Numbered from the stretch's first letter, positions 11,980 to 25,032 are shown. The stretch: 64,000 nt of DNA from Chrysaora quinquecirrha (GCA_014526335.1 JACTAT010000016.1:3221722-3285721), one strand, 5' to 3'. Program-made: numbers and translations. Notes: a model not told the origin generated them from the sequence alone.

Positions 11980-12320
11980 ATAAGAAACTCGTTTATAAGA
12001 AACTCAGCACTGAGACCAATATCAATTGGTAAAGAAACTTTCAGTACTCGACCCAAAATGATAAGAAACTCGCAGGTCGCAACAATCTTTAGAATTAGAA
12101 ATATAGGCTCAAGAAACGAACTGTTGTTGTATATTAAGTGCCTATTTTTACAAACAAATAGCTCATGAATTGTATGGCTTCTTCTATTTGTCCAATGTAA
12201 GCGTTAATTACCCGTGTTAACATTTGATCCCTAAGAAACTGCTAAGAAACTTTCCGTACCAAAATTCTCCAAAATTAAGAAACTTTGAATACCAGAAAAA
12301 TTCTTCGTTTCTTATAAAAA
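11980..12320. repeat. AAGAAACT-rich element (copy I)
   Basis: It begins TTATAAGAAACTCGTTTATAAG and ends near GTTTCTTATAAAA, with repeated AAGAAACT words inside. It looks like a sister of the TTCCTTA family with a changed core word. Counterparts: 22950-23286 and 30090-30440. Confidence 0.5.
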
Positions 12321-12748
12321 AATTTCCCAAAATAATAACAATGGGTCACGTGACATTGCCTTATATGGAAAGCGGTCATGACAAAACCACATAGAAGTGC
12401 CAATTTCTACCAGTAAATCTTATCAGAACTGACTGAATCTTTGCAAGGTAAGAGAAAATAGTTACTAGCAACAAAATGTAAAGAAATTTCCGGATTTCTA
12501 TTGATATTAAGGAAGGTCGATTTTTGCCCGACGTCAATAGCATGTTTTGATTATGATGTCACAAAGACGTCATAATAGAAGTGGGAGACGCCCAATTTAC
12601 CAACATTACTCCTAATACATTGGCCAATGCCCGTGCCAAGTTTGATTGCTCTAGCTCTACTGGACAGCAAGTTATGGAGGGGGGGTGGAAACCACCCCCC
12701 CCCGCCCCCCGGCTGTGTTAGATCAAAAAAAGCCCGGTAGGATTAGGG
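12321..12748. mobile_element. left-truncated piggyBac-like MITE (copy I)
   Basis: The right end is CCGGTAGGATTAGGG followed by TTAA (12749-12752). The left third seen in copy III is missing. Confidence 0.7.
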
Positions 12749-12752
12749 TTAA

Positions 12753-13549
12753 AAGGCTACAATATGGCCTAAACAAGTCGAACTGCTGGATTCGAAGAAA
12801 GAGGCCAAATTTTCCACTTAAGAATCTTTTCAGAATAGCCCATGAAAAATCGCACATATTGCCTTTATTTTATAAACGCACTACCAAAGCGACTGAATTG
12901 AAACACGTTACAAACGTCGAGGTTATCGACTCCACAAAAATCATCTATTATTAGGCCAAAACACCTAAAATAATGGCTAGGAAAAGACGCAATCTGTTCT
13001 ATCACTTAGCTTTAGACCCCGTCTCAATAAAAAACTAAAAATTACGCAAATTGGTCGCCGTTAAACACCGCTGAGAGCCCAAATTATGACGTCAAAAACA
13101 TGAAAACACCGTTCTGTGATTTCAATTGAAGAATAAAGCCTGGAGCAGATGCACAACTAACGGCAAAATTGGATGTTTTGATCGATTCTTATCATCAATC
13201 CATGCTTCCTGTGGTTCCTTAAAATGTATTACTTAGGATATATAATATCATTGTCGTGAGTCGCTGTTTTTTCGAAAGAGAAGCACATGGTGATTGTCGA
13301 ACTAATCTACCGAGACGAGCCTCTACATACTCCGAAAACAGCAAAATTTTAGTTTGATACCAAAAGCTTCTTTTCTATTGCGTAAGACATTTCAAAATGG
13401 AAAATAAACGTCGTAGTTTCCAGCCCATTTCGTTGATCTGACTTTGACACCGACATGCTGGATGCGCAGTTTTGAGAGATGCTTTCTAGAGATTGACTAT
13501 TCCACAGCACTTAACAGAGCAATGGAAGCATAAGTCCTTCTATAGGGTT
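12753..13549. repeat. end of a diverged satellite of about 180 bp, then unit core (copy I)
   Basis: It joins the satellite at AGGCTACAATATGGCC. The rest (to 13549) is non-coding and near-identical to 24430-25032 and 31275-31873. Confidence 0.6.
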
Positions 13550-14090
13550 AAGGTGAAGATGAAATGGTGTTTTAGCGCCAGTCGCTGGCCCGGGGGGTAC
13601 TTAGTATAATTTGGGTACGGGCATGTGCCGCCCATATGGGTGGGTTTTGGGCACTGAAATTCTCTAAACATGGGTATGATATTAACCAAACCCCATAAAA
13701 GTGGGTGGCAAATTGAAGAAAAAGTCGAAAGTTTAACTTTAATTTGGTCAGAAAACTGGCAAAATCGCGTCAAAGATGTTCGTAGTACAATATCAAGCAA
13801 TAAATAGGTCTAGAAAGTCTCATTATTATTCGCTTATTTCTACTTATAAAATAGGGTCTGTTTCCGCAAAGGTTTACATTATAAGTGGGTGGGTTTCCGA
13901 AATCTGGGCGGCACATCCCCGTCCATTCATAAGTGAAATACCCCCCCGGGTCGCTAGGATCTCAGTAGTAGGTTAATTAATTGAGACTTTGACCCTGGCT
14001 GTGAGGCTACAGTAGCTGCGCTGGATCCCTGACCAAACTGAGCTGCTGACAACACGAGTCAACTGGATTACATCAAGACGCCACGGCAAC
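13550..14090 (-). mobile_element. tRNA-derived SINE interrupted by a MITE (copy I)
   Basis: The SINE parts are 13550-13588 and 13951-14090, matching 47653-47823. A CCCGGGG-ended MITE sits between TCGCTGG and TCGCTAGG. Equivalent copies: 25033-25564 and 31874-32424. Confidence 0.75.
13589..13950. mobile_element. CCCGGGGGGTA-ended MITE inside the SINE (copy I)
   Basis: The left CCCGGGGGGTACTT is mirrored on the right by AAATACCCCCCCGGG. A subterminal ATGTGCCGCCCA pair is also inverted. The 7-8 bp flanking duplication (TCGCTGG/TCGCTAGG) suggests hAT-like mobilisation (inference). Confidence 0.72.
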
Positions 14091-14237
14091 TTCATTAGCA
14101 AATGCCATCAAGATATCAAGCATACCAGTTCAATTTTTTTGAAGAAGGTGTTCTTCCACCAAATAAAACCTTTGTTGGTGGGCCTTGCGACATATAGCTC
14201 CAAAGATCCAAACAACAAGCTGCAGCTGTTCTATTCA

Positions 14238-14270
14238 AAAACAACAACAACAACAACAACAACAGCAAAA
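14238..14270. repeat. (CAA)n microsatellite (copy I)
   Basis: A short CAA run. The equivalents are at about 25713-25740 and 32580-32608. Confidence 0.85.
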
Positions 14271-14966
14271 CAGCACAGCAAGGCAAACGACCTATGGGAA
14301 AATGCGAATAAAACATAACTGTTTTTCGAAAGTGGAAAAGAATTGAGTGATTTACCTTCACTAGACAAGTAAGAAACAAAAAGACAAGAAATAAACCCTT
14401 TTTCAGAGGTCTGGGACTGCGCGAATTTTCCAAAATATTGTAGATTTCTTCTAAAGATTGCAGTTATTCTGTCAGAGTCATTGCATCGGCGTCTGCAATC
14501 TTCAGGAAAAAGTCGCACAATCTCAGACCTCTACCAAATAACTTAAAACAAATAAGAGTAACATTCCTTGGGATAAGTCAAAACGCGTTTTCGGCGCTAT
14601 CTATCGCAGCTTTTGGTAAATTGCCGCAGTAGATGGCGACGTCATTGATCAGTTGATTTGAGTGAATGTTTCAAGAGATCTTTGGGCACGAAGACAATGC
14701 ACTTTTTGAAGATGTCGCGACATGAAGCACGCTTGCAACATGTCTCACAAATCGGTGCATTTAGGGCAATTATTTTCAACGTTTCAACTGTTTTCTGCAA
14801 CTTGTAGTAAAGACCAGAGCTAAACAATGTTTGGGAGGCTGCTTCATCTGTGACATTGGGAGCTCGTTTTTAGAGAAAGATGTTACCCGGTGCAGTGATT
14901 CGAAAACCCTTTCAAATTCTGAAGAAATAGAGCCGGTTTCCGTCGTGGCAATAACAAGACTCCATA

Positions 14967-15365
14967 CACCTTTTCAACTAAGAGCCTCGTTTTCAAAATT
15001 TAAGAAAATTCGTACGAAAATTTGACCCCAGATTTAGATTGAGCACTTTCATTTTAGTATTGACGCAAATTTACGCTTCTAGTCCTTACGATGTTGATTT
15101 TACAGCGACGAAAAGTTTGAAATCTATAGGATTTGACCGTGAAATATCGCTCGGGGTGAAATTTTACACCCCAGTCATTTTCACGGTCAAATCCTTTATA
15201 ACATTTCAAACTTTTAATCGCTATATAATGAACATCGTAAGGACTAGAAGCGTAAAAATTTGCCCAAACACTAAAACGAAGGTGCTGAATTCGAATCTGA
15301 CGTCGAAATGCTTCTATGACACAATTTTAATTTTTTTGAAAACGAGGCCCTTAGTTGAAAGGGTG
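14967..15365. mobile_element. palindromic foldback MITE (copy I)
   Basis: Nearly the whole 399 bp is one imperfect palindrome. The outer arms are CACCTTTTCAACTAAG and CTTAGTTGAAAGGGTG. The inner arms CTTCTAGTCCTTACGATGTT and GGATTTGACCGTGAAA both recur inverted, around a short centre at about 15150-15170. TA lies on both sides. Confidence 0.8.
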
Positions 15366-16260
15366 TATTGCACATTGTTAATCTTAGGTACAAGAGTAGT
15401 CAGCTAGCTTCTTTCATAAAGGCAGTGCCGGGGTTACACAATGTATTCATCTTTCTAGCGTTAGAGGCCCCCTAGCGGTTATGTGTGATGCGTTACTGAG
15501 CAGTTATTTGCATGCTTGTTTCGTGAACGAGAAATTTTTACGATACGTGAATTCGAAGGCCCAGCGTGTCGCGTGAACTGTCTTGGAGGAGCTCATGATT
15601 TCTGAGATTGGGGACATTTTGATTACTAAATTGGTGCAGGAATGGTGCATGTAATAAGTCTACAAGCCCCATAAACCCTTACTTTTCTGTTCCCAGTTAC
15701 AAACTTGCCCTGGAAAGAATTTTTCAAGGCCTATCAGCCGTGAATTTGAATCCTGCTCAAAATTTGGAGAAAGCGCATAAAGCCACGTGGACGCAAGAGT
15801 GAAGTTTTATCGTGCGTGATTGTGTGAATCGTCCAAACTTTGCGCATGATTGCATAATTTTGCACCCCCATTGCGGAACCTTCTGTCACGGAAGAATATA
15901 ACCTTCGTGTTTACGATAAAGATATAGATAACAAAATATGAATCATATAGTGGTAGAAAACTCACTTTCATTGGTTGTGTATACCAAATATCCAAGAATC
16001 AAAACGCATTTTTTTCCACCTGCTGCATTCAACATGAGACTTTCGTGGTCCGCAAAACCTCGGGTGAACCAGCAACATATATCTGAAATGCAGATGATCG
16101 TGAAAGTTCCTTAGAGCCGCCAAAAGAAATACATAAACTTGAACTTCTTGAACTAGAAAGCTAATTTCATGAATATGATATCCATCTTTCTCTGTTTCTC
16201 ACGAAATCTAAAATTATTATTTTAAAACACAGATGCTTTGGTAAATTTTCTCACGAAGAT
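15366..16260. other. non-coding spacer between foldback element and LINE (copy I)
   Basis: No supported gene. Copy II (26842-27291) lacks the last 440 bp of this spacer, joining TTTATCGTGCG directly to the LINE tail; copy III keeps it. Confidence 0.55.
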
Positions 16261-17407
16261 GATAATATAATATATAATATAATATAAATGTAATTAAGGG
16301 GCTAAAAGGCTAACGCCTATAAAACCCTAAGTTTAAGCATTTAAATTAATCAGTTAGTACAAAAGTTATATTTTTCATCGCGACGGAAACTGTCATATAG
16401 TTTTTCAAAATTCAGTACATTATCAGCATTTACTATTTCTTTTTTCAATGAATTCCATTCATTGATGACTCTCTGTGAGAAAAAGTGTTTTCTTATGTCC
16501 AGCCTTGACTTGTTTACGACTATTTTGAATTCGTGTCCTCTTGTTCTATTATTGTTGAAAAATCTAGAGCTCTCAGTATCAATAAGACCATGAAATAATT
16601 TAAATGTTGTTATCATATCCCCTCGTCTCCTTCTGTAAAGCAGAGTTGGCAATTTTAAAATTCGTAGTCTCTCATTATATGACAGATGGCTGATGCTACG
16701 TACTAGTTTTGTTGCTCGTCTTTGTATAGATTCAAGTTGTTTTTCATGCTTTTTGAGATAGGGATTCCATACAGGAACGGATGATTCGAGTAGTGGTCTA
16801 ACAAGACTTTTATAAAGATTGATAAAAACTTCTGTGTCCATAAACGTCATTGTTCTCTTAATTGATGCTAGTACACCTTGTGCTTTCCTGCATATTTCAG
16901 AGATATGTTTATCGAATTTTAATTTACTGTCAATGATGACACCAAGGTCTTTCATTTCTTCAACTTTCGAGATCTCTACTGGGGTACCATTATTAATTGT
17001 TAAGGTATATCTTTGAAAAATGTCGTTGCAATTTCCAAGTCGTAAAAATTTACATTTTTGCGGGTTTATAGGTAGCTGCTGCGTTTTCGACCAGTCACAG
17101 ATTTTGTTATGTCCCTCTGAATTTTGGAATGGTTTCCTTTTCCTTTGCATACAATTTAATATCATCTGCAAACATTTTAACCTTGCAGAACTCGATATGA
17201 CTGGTCAGGTCGTTGACAAATAACAGAAATAGTAAAGGTCCAAGTACACTGCCCTGGGGACTCCACTGGTTACTGCCACCCAATCAGATTTGCATCCGTT
17301 TAAAACAACTCTCTGCTTCCGATTTTCTAAAAGCTCCCAATCCAATCATAGAGATTACCACTGATACCATAAAGTCTTAGCTTGTTTAATAATCGTTTGT
17401 GTGGTAC
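16261..17407 (-). pseudogene. CR1/L2-like LINE, 3' half of reverse transcriptase ORF (copy I)
   Basis: On the minus strand it contains the FADD catalytic motif (about 17162-17173), then GVIIDSKLKFDKHI, LYKSLVRPLLESSVPVW and RRATKLVRS. This is the typical post-catalytic region of CR1/L2/Jockey-superfamily ORF2, ending in a stop near 16350. The 3' end is followed by an ATATT-rich microsatellite tail. It is frame-shifted around the catalytic motif and at the PQGS motif (a four-G run where copy II has five). The 5' end stops inside motif A (FDSVPH), so the copy is inactive. Confidence 0.85.
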
Positions 17408-17539
17408 GTTTTTTAAGCAACCGCTTATAAGCAACCAAGATGTAGAAGACCTAAAAACTTACGCAACGTATAGTACAACAGGAAAAAACCTAAGCAACTT
17501 TTCAAACTTTTGATAGGTACTTCATTGTTCAAATGAATA

Positions 17540-17879
17540 GACGTGCCGCCCAGTTTTTCCAAACCCACCCAACCCATGTCTACCTATAAATTCTGTTTCT
17601 CGTGGTACCCATGTATAGAAAAAACAACGACATTTTTGCCCATTTGTACCAATATCTCAAACGTTTGAACCCAATTTAACGCCTGAGGCAACTCTAAATG
17701 TGTCGAAAAGTCAACTGCGCTGAAAAACTAAAACGCACTTTTTATCAGGCTTTTCAAAGCAATGCATGTCTAAAATTGTTTATATATTTTACTACCCATG
17801 TGTAGAGATTCTTTACGAAAAATCAACCAACATGTAGGGAAAGTGGCGCTGAAAAAGTTACCCATTTGGGCGGCACGTC
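17540..17879. mobile_element. TA-flanked MITE, GACGTGCCGCCCA ends (copy II)
   Basis: Same family and same left flank as the copy I element, about 95% similar by eye. On the right it abuts CCAATTAGGAC directly, whereas copy I has about 150 extra bases between. Confidence 0.8.
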
Positions 17880-18102
17880 TACCAATTAGGACTAGTTCTT
17901 GAAATTTTTTTGAGAAAAGATCGGAAAGTTTGATTGATAAAAGCTTGCTGCAAACGAATGTGTAAAATAACCCAGAAAAATTTTTTGTCTATGTATTAAA
18001 AAAGCAAGACATCATTCTCGTGCCTATGCTGTCAAATTTCAGTGAAAAATGATAAAACTTGCGTGTATAAATCTCTAATAGTTCTCAGATAAAATAACAC
18101 AA

Positions 18103-18163
18103 GATGACGACGACGACGACGATGATGACGACGATGACGACGATGACGACGACGATGGTGATG
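18103..18163. repeat. GAC/GAT trinucleotide microsatellite (copy II)
   Basis: Same interruption pattern as 5936-5996, showing very recent duplication or duplicate assembly. Confidence 0.9.
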
Positions 18164-19047
18164 ATTCCTCAGCGTTTGAGATTAACTGTTTTGCTTTCTT
18201 CTGAAACCGACAACTGACAAATGTCCGCAATTTGTCACAAAATGAGCCATTCAATGATACAGAGAATTAAGATAAAAATCGAATCATTTGAAATAATTAT
18301 CTTTACGTTACTATATATCAAAAGGATTTATGGTTAATAAATTCGCTTAAAAGAATTGTATCTATTTCAAGGAAATGCCCCTACTGGTGTAATTGATCAA
18401 AGAAGTAATTCATAGTAGGACACTAAAGGAACTTTGGATTTAACGAAAAACCTCTCACAAAAAAGCTTAGGAAATTATACTCATTTTTGTGTATTTTTAA
18501 TCCTAATGGTATCAAAAATATGGAAACATTGATGAAGAAGTGACGAATTCCTTATAGAATAAGCTAAGGGATAATTTCAATCACTAAGCATAAAAGATAA
18601 AGCTACAGTTTCCTGGGCTATATATACCCTTTATCAAGTACCTATAGGAAAAAGGGAACAAGATTACACGTGGTCAAGAGGAGGGCAACGAAAAAACGAA
18701 TGAAAGGAATTTAGAAAAGAAAAGTGAGGAAGAGGAAATTGGGGTCAAGATATAATATATACTTGATAAAGGGTAACATTTTATCAAACATATTATAACA
18801 TAGTAAAATCATGGTGGTATTGTAAAACGTCCTCTTCCTTTAGATCAAGATATATATTGATTCGGTGAAATTCCTTACTCTCAAGGTTACAGTCAACAGT
18901 TACGCCACGGAAAGTGTGTTTCATATTTATAAAGACTATTGCAAAGGAGCTTAAATTGTCCCTTTCCTTCAGGGTTACACGTACTCAGTTTTAGTCCATC
19001 AGTTAAAGTCTGTTAGTTTCTAGGATATACAGTATGAGAATATAAAT

Positions 19048-19408
19048 AAGTTAGTTAGTTAGTTAGTTAGTTATTTAATTAGTTGATTAGATCGCTAGTT
19101 TTTTGGTTAGTTAGTGAGTTATAGTTACACAGTTAGTTAGTCAGTTCATTGACTATGGTCAGTTAGTCAGTTACTTATATAGCTGTTTAGTTCCTTTGTT
19201 CGTATCTAGTGAGCTAGTTAGTTAGTTGGTTAGTTAGTAATTAGTTAGTAAGTTAGTAAGTAAGTTAGTTAGTTAGAGGTTAGTTAGATAGTTAGTTCGT
19301 CAGTTCTTTAGTTTATTAATTCGTTAGTTAGTTAGTTTATCAGTTCTTACTTCGTTTGTTCGTTTGTTCGTTAGTTTATTAGATAATTTGTTAATCAGTC
19401 AATTAGGT
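19048..19408. repeat. degenerate (TTAG)n array, copy II
   Basis: Base-for-base the same interruption pattern as 6880-7240 at an offset of 12168. Confidence 0.9.
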
Positions 19409-19890
19409 AGTTATATGTTACACAGTACAACAAGGATACAGTTCACATACTAGAGCTACAAAAGGCATGTTCTGCACATCCATATGTTTTTTCTTTGAAA
19501 AACAGGAAGTAACCTTCAAGGTCATAGATAAATGGTGTATCACAAAGTGTGTTCCACTGAAAGGAAATGTCTGTGCTGAATTTGTCTATAGACGCCTTTT
19601 ACCACTTACAGAAATTCAAGAATTATCTATGTCCCGATTTCTCAGCAAAGTGACCTAACAGCTGCGTGGTACTCGGAATGACCCGGACAAGAATTGTTGA
19701 AAAGCTACCACGAAACATAAACCAGAAAATTGCTTATTAATCTACATTTTAACCACATAAGAGAACGTCTGCAATTTTGCAATTAACAGATACAAAGGAG
19801 TCTTGAACGAGTTACAGATATAGCTAGCTATGCACAATGAGTACTACGGTACATAATCGACACGGCAGACTTGTGTCCGGGTCAAATAGC

Positions 19891-20975
19891 TGTAATATTG
19901 GGAGAGAGAGAGAGACATTGACCGACTACATCTTGGATTGGAACTGAACTAACTTACGAATTAATTACAGGAACATTTACATACAACAGACAGGAACACT
20001 TTATGGTACAAAGGTCACAGTACAAAGGTCATTAATACAAATACAGGTTGTTCACATGAATGCAGGATACTACATCTCTCCCTTTGTCAGAGAAAGAATT
20101 AAAAAAAATAAAAAACATTTAACGACATGTCCATTATTTATTGTTCTCGTTTTTGTTGAGAAGTTAGAGATTGACACAATCTTGAATCTAGATTTTGATT
20201 TGTTGTAGTCTGCTTGTCTCAGATGTCTTGAGTTCAGCCTTTCTCTCCCTTTATCTGAAACACATTTCCAGTGAGTACACGTAACAGCATACTAGAGGTC
20301 TTTGGACTTAGTGTGAAAAATTTCTTCACTCTGGATGAAAGTTTAACCAATGTGTGTAGAAGAAACTATGTAGACTGGCCTATTGCATTTTAGTTGACTA
20401 CACCAAGCTCAGCATAAACGTTGTGAGTTGGCCAACTGGGACTGTGTCTACCAGCATCGTCAATTCTTGTGATCTGGCAACCCATTCTTTTACCCACATG
20501 CTTTTGGATGACTGCACCAGCGTCCATCATCTCTTGTGTGGCCTGGCCATCCGGGTTTGCATGCTACTACCAGCGTCCGTCTTTTGAAGACCTGGCGACC
20601 CATATTTACTTCCCATGCTTTTGGATGATTGCACCAGCGTCTATCATCTCTTGTGTGACCTGGCCATCCGGGTGTGCATGTTACTACCAGCGTCTGTATT
20701 CCAAAACCTGGCGACCCATTTTAAGCGGCTCGATTAGGCCCAGTCCTAAGTCCATCTTTTCTTCTTCCTCCAATTTTTTCCGTTGAATAAGCAATGTAGT
20801 TATTTCATACGTAACTGTTCAAGACCTCATTTCTTTGACTTTGTCTCAAGTCAGACTTCTTTGCCTTGCTTGAACGTTTTTCATCCTCGTCGCCAATGTA
20901 ATATTGGGAGAGAGAGAGACATCCACCGACTATTAACACAAACACAGGTTGTTCACATGAATGCAGGATACTACA
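19891..20975 (-). mobile_element. short non-autonomous LTR element (copy II)
   Basis: The 3' LTR is 19891-20074. The 5' LTR is 20897-20975 and is complete at both ends (TGTAATATTGGG...GATACTACA) but internally deleted to 79 bp. Primer-binding-like TTGGCGACGAGGATG lies at 20896-20882 on the minus strand. The interior matches copy I. No obvious 4-6 bp target duplication: flanks are ATAGC and GTAAC. Confidence 0.78.
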
Positions 20976-21434
20976 GTAACTAATCAAATGAATGTAATGA
21001 ATGGTATTAAATAATCACTTTATCTTCTTAATAAAGGGACATTATCGCCGACATTAAATTCTAGTCCATCTAACCGCTAAACTTGTAAGAGATTACCATA
21101 TAAATTTATGACATTGAATTATAACATATTGTATAACAATCAGGCATCGGCTGATACATAAGTTGTGGGTTATACATATCATTAATTTTGAAATGCGTTT
21201 TATAATTCATTATTGCATTCATTGACCTTCATCAGCTGTAATGGGTTAAAACCGCAAACTGAAGGAAGACAGCAGCTCAGCAGGACTTGTGCAGTGCAGT
21301 GCAGCAAAGCCGGTGCTACAAATCGAATTTTTAATGCCGATCCAACTGTACCCGTACCTCGTTCTGCTGCTGCAGAGGGTTACAGGCAGCAAAGCGGTAA
21401 AATGGGTTGATGAAATTTTCTATTTTCTCTCTTG

Positions 21435-21939
21435 TACTGAATTAGACATTCTTTAGTTTAGGCCCTTCCTTGTCATTTTAGGCCGTTTCTATTAGTATTC
21501 ATTCATTCTGTTGTTACATTCCACCCAACTATGCATCTCATTATTTCGGCATCGCCCACGTCTTTCATAACACCTACACATGCCTGCATTACATCATCTC
21601 ACCAGGACATTCCCGTGTTACTTCAATCATTGCCTTATATGTCTAGCTTCTCCATTCTCGTTGCACTTCCTTTATATTTTATCATAGATATTTTCCTTAT
21701 TTGTAACGTTTAGATTCTTAGGCAACTTCCGTATTTTAACTTTAAATACCTGTGTTTCTTTGTAGTTGAGTAGATAGTTCAGTAGATTACTAATACGAAA
21801 CGCTCGTTTCTTTCCCTGGTCTTCCTCTGGCTGCGTGTTCCTTGCACGTTAACTCAGGCATCAATCGACAAAAGACAGTTCCTCTGGAGTTCCACAGCAG
21901 TTGATTAGTAAAGTAATAGCATACGCATCTGTTTTACTA
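21435..21939. mobile_element. 500-bp LTR-like block (copy II)
   Basis: Nearly identical to the copy III block, but several percent different from copy I although the neighbouring sequence is almost identical between I and II. Confidence 0.45.
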
Positions 21940-23287
21940 AACCTCAACCTTGCTGTGACGCTACCTGGGGCACAAGGGCACAAAACAGAAAGTAAAGCTG
22001 AAATCACTTTTAAGAATCTTCAGAGGTGTTTCTCCTCGCAATGAAAAGCTTGGTGACCGTCTGCGATCGTCGCCGATCCCTTTTTCCATCTCCCATCTAC
22101 GATTTCATTTTAGTGTGCGATACTTGTAATATGCGATTCATCTCCATAAATTTTTTCCTCGATCGGGACAGTAGTAGTGATCGGGAACGTTTTCAACTCT
22201 CTCTCCTTTTATGATCCCTCTACGATTTTATGGAAACGAGGCTGAAGTTAGTTTTATTGAACTTTTTGGGATTTGGGAATTTTGCCAAATGCTTAAATTT
22301 CGGTGCCTACTTATAAGCTGAAGACTAACGTTGGAAAATAAGCTAAACTTAGTATAATCGGAATCTCATTTTCATTCAATTTTATTCTGGGTCCTCCAAG
22401 GAGAATCAAATTAGAAACTGACCATAACATCCTCATCGCAAAACTAATGCAAATTCATTTCATATAATTAGGAAATTGCTAATACTGAAATCTTCTATAC
22501 TCGGATTTATATTCAGTGCAATTACACGCTGGGTTCTTTTTCCTTTAGCGCCAGGATATTTAAGTTATGGTAAGCCATTAATTTGTCACAAAAGATATAG
22601 AATTATAAGGAACTATAGTTTATTAGAAGGCTAACCACATTGATAAGAGCGGCTATACATAGTACATAACGGCGGTTTACAAAGTAGATAACCTTACTTC
22701 TGATCTCAATATATCAATACAATGAATTTATATGATTTTCCAGTGTATGTAATCGTCTTTTCAAAAAGGAAATTGTAATGTCGGTAAAATTGAAATTTTG
22801 CCCATTTTTGATGCTAGTGAATCAACCTTATAGTAGATTTTCGGAAATTCTAATGACAGGAAACTTGATAGTTAACAAATCATATTGAAAAGTTTCGACT
22901 CGTGCTTTCCTTGCAAAACCTAGGCCCAAAGCGCTTTTAGGATTTTTATAAGAAACTCGTTTATAAGAAACTCAGTACTGAGACCAATATCAATTGGTAA
23001 AGAAGCTTTCAGTTCTCGACCCAAAATGATAAGAAACTCGCAGGTCGCAACAATCTTTAGAATTAGAAATATAGGCTCAAGAAACGAACTGTTGTTGTAT
23101 ATTAAGTGCCTATTTTTACAAACAAATAGCTCATGAATTGTATTGCTTCTTCTATTTGTCCAATGTAAGCGTTAATTACCCGTGTTAACGTTTGATCCCT
23201 AAGAAACTGCTAAGAAACTTTCAGTACCAAAATTCTCCAAAATTAAGAAACTTTGAATACTGAAAAAAATCTTTGTTTCTTATAAAA

Positions 23288-23662
23288 TTATATGGAAAGC
23301 GGTCATGACAAAACCACATAGAAGTGCCAATTTCTACCAGTAAATCTTATCAGAACTGACTGAATCTTTGCAAGGTAAGAGAAAATAGTTACTAGCAACA
23401 AAATGTAAAGAAATTTCCGGATTTCTATTGATATTAAGGAAGGTCGATTTTTGCCCGACGTCAATAGCATGTTTTGATTATGATGTCACAAAGACGTCAT
23501 AATAGAAGGGAGACGCCCAATTTACCAACATTACTCCTAATACATTGGCCAATGCCCGTGCCAAGTTTGATTGCTCTAGCTCTACTGGACAGCAGTTATG
23601 GAGAGGTGGAAACCACCCCGCCCCCGGCTGTGTTAGATCAAAAAAGCCCGGTAGGATTAGGG
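23288..23662. mobile_element. left-truncated piggyBac-like MITE (copy II)
   Basis: Same right end, followed by TTAA at 23663-23666. It is more truncated on the left than copy I, and its internal C/G runs are shorter. Confidence 0.7.
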
Positions 23663-23839
23663 TTAAACAAGGAACACAAGAGTGACTTATCGGGAGCATG
23701 CAGCGAGCGCTATGATTGGCTCATGAATTCATTTTCAATTTAGCAGCTGCAAAGGTTCTGTCTCGCTTTTCGCACAAAGCAATAGGAATAGCCAATTGGA
23801 AACAATGTTTATTGCCTAAACTTGGCGACTAATTAGAAA

Positions 23840-24430
23840 CATGTAGCTAATCTCAAGGCTATAATTCGCAAAATCAGCCATCGGCCTAAAGACATCAAAT
23901 CGCCTAATTTCTTAATTGACAAAGAAAGGGTCTTATTTTCTAACTGACAATCTTTGAAAAAGATCAATAATAATTTGGAAGAAGCAATAAAAATAGCCCC
24001 GTGAAAAGCCATGGCCTGTAGCGAGCGACGAGGTTATCCACTCTGCGAAAATCAGCTACAATATGGCCTAAAAACGTCAAATTGCTTTATTTCGCAGAGA
24101 GGTGCCTCATTTTTACAGCTAAAAATCTTTCATGAAGAGCCCCTTAAAAGAACCGTATACATCAGCTTAATTTTTCAAAAGCACCAAAATATCGACTAAT
24201 CTAGCAAAAGTCGATGTTATTGGCTCCGCAACAAATAGGCTACAATATGGCCTAAACAAGTCGAACTGCTGGATTCGAAGAAAGAGGCCAAATTTTCCAC
24301 TTAAGAATCTTTTCAGAATAGCCCATGAAAAATCGCACATATTGCCTTTATTTTATAAACGCACTACCAAAGCGACTGAATTGAAACACGTTACAAACGT
24401 CGAGGTTATCGACTCCACAAAAATCATCTA
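23840..24430. repeat. diverged tandem repeat of about 180 bp (fullest in copy II)
   Basis: The phrase (GAGGTTAT/GATGTTAT)..CTC.GC.AAAATCAG..CTACAATATGGCCTAAA recurs at about 23856, 24030, 24212 and 24401, spacings about 174, 182 and 189. Units are 60-75% alike by eye. Confidence 0.6.
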
Positions 24431-25032
24431 TTATTAGGCCAAAACACCTAAAATAATGGCTAGGAAAAGACGCAATCTGTTCTATCACTTAGCTTTAGAC
24501 CCCGTCTCAATAAAAAACTAAAAATTACGCAAATTGGTCGCCGTTAAACACCGCTGAGAGCCCAAATTATGACGTCAAAAACATGAAAACACCGTTCTGT
24601 GATTTCAATTGAAGAATAAAGCCTGGAGCAGATGCACAACTAACGGCAAAATTGGATGTTTTGATCGATTCTTATCATCAATCCATGCTTCCTGTGGTTC
24701 CTTAAAATGTATTACTTAGGATATATAATATCATTGTCGTGAGTCGCTGTTTTTTCGAAAGAGAAGCACATGGTGATTGTCGAACTAATCTACCGAGACG
24801 AGCCTCTACATACTCCGAAAACAGCAAAATTTTAGTTTGATACCAAAAGCTTCTTTTCTATTGCGTAAGACATTTCAAAATGGAAAATAAACGTCGTAGT
24901 TTCCAGCCCATTTCGTTGATCTGACTTTGACACCGACATGCTGGATGCGCAGTTTTGAGAGATGCTTTCTAGAGATTGACTATTCCACAGCACTTAACAG
25001 AGCAATGGAAGCATAAGTCCTTCTATAGGGTT

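Larger units (their letters stand above)
5200..17407. repeat. copy I of a triplicated repeat-rich unit
   Basis: Homology to copy II begins at GTACTTCATTGTTCAAATGA (5202) and ends inside the LINE at GTGTGGTAC (17401-17407). Copy I is the longest. It alone holds 5567-5712, 7732-8070, and most of 10250-10670. Its 5716-7731 block matches copy II (17883-19890) at the same length to within one base, including its 360-bp TTAG microsatellite. Confidence 0.9.

Noticed and set aside
14116..14433. Frames conserved in all three units (also 14231-14518, 14642-14827)
   Set aside because: Conserved only because the units are near-identical. They contain poly-Leu or poly-Val from a CAA run and no domain.
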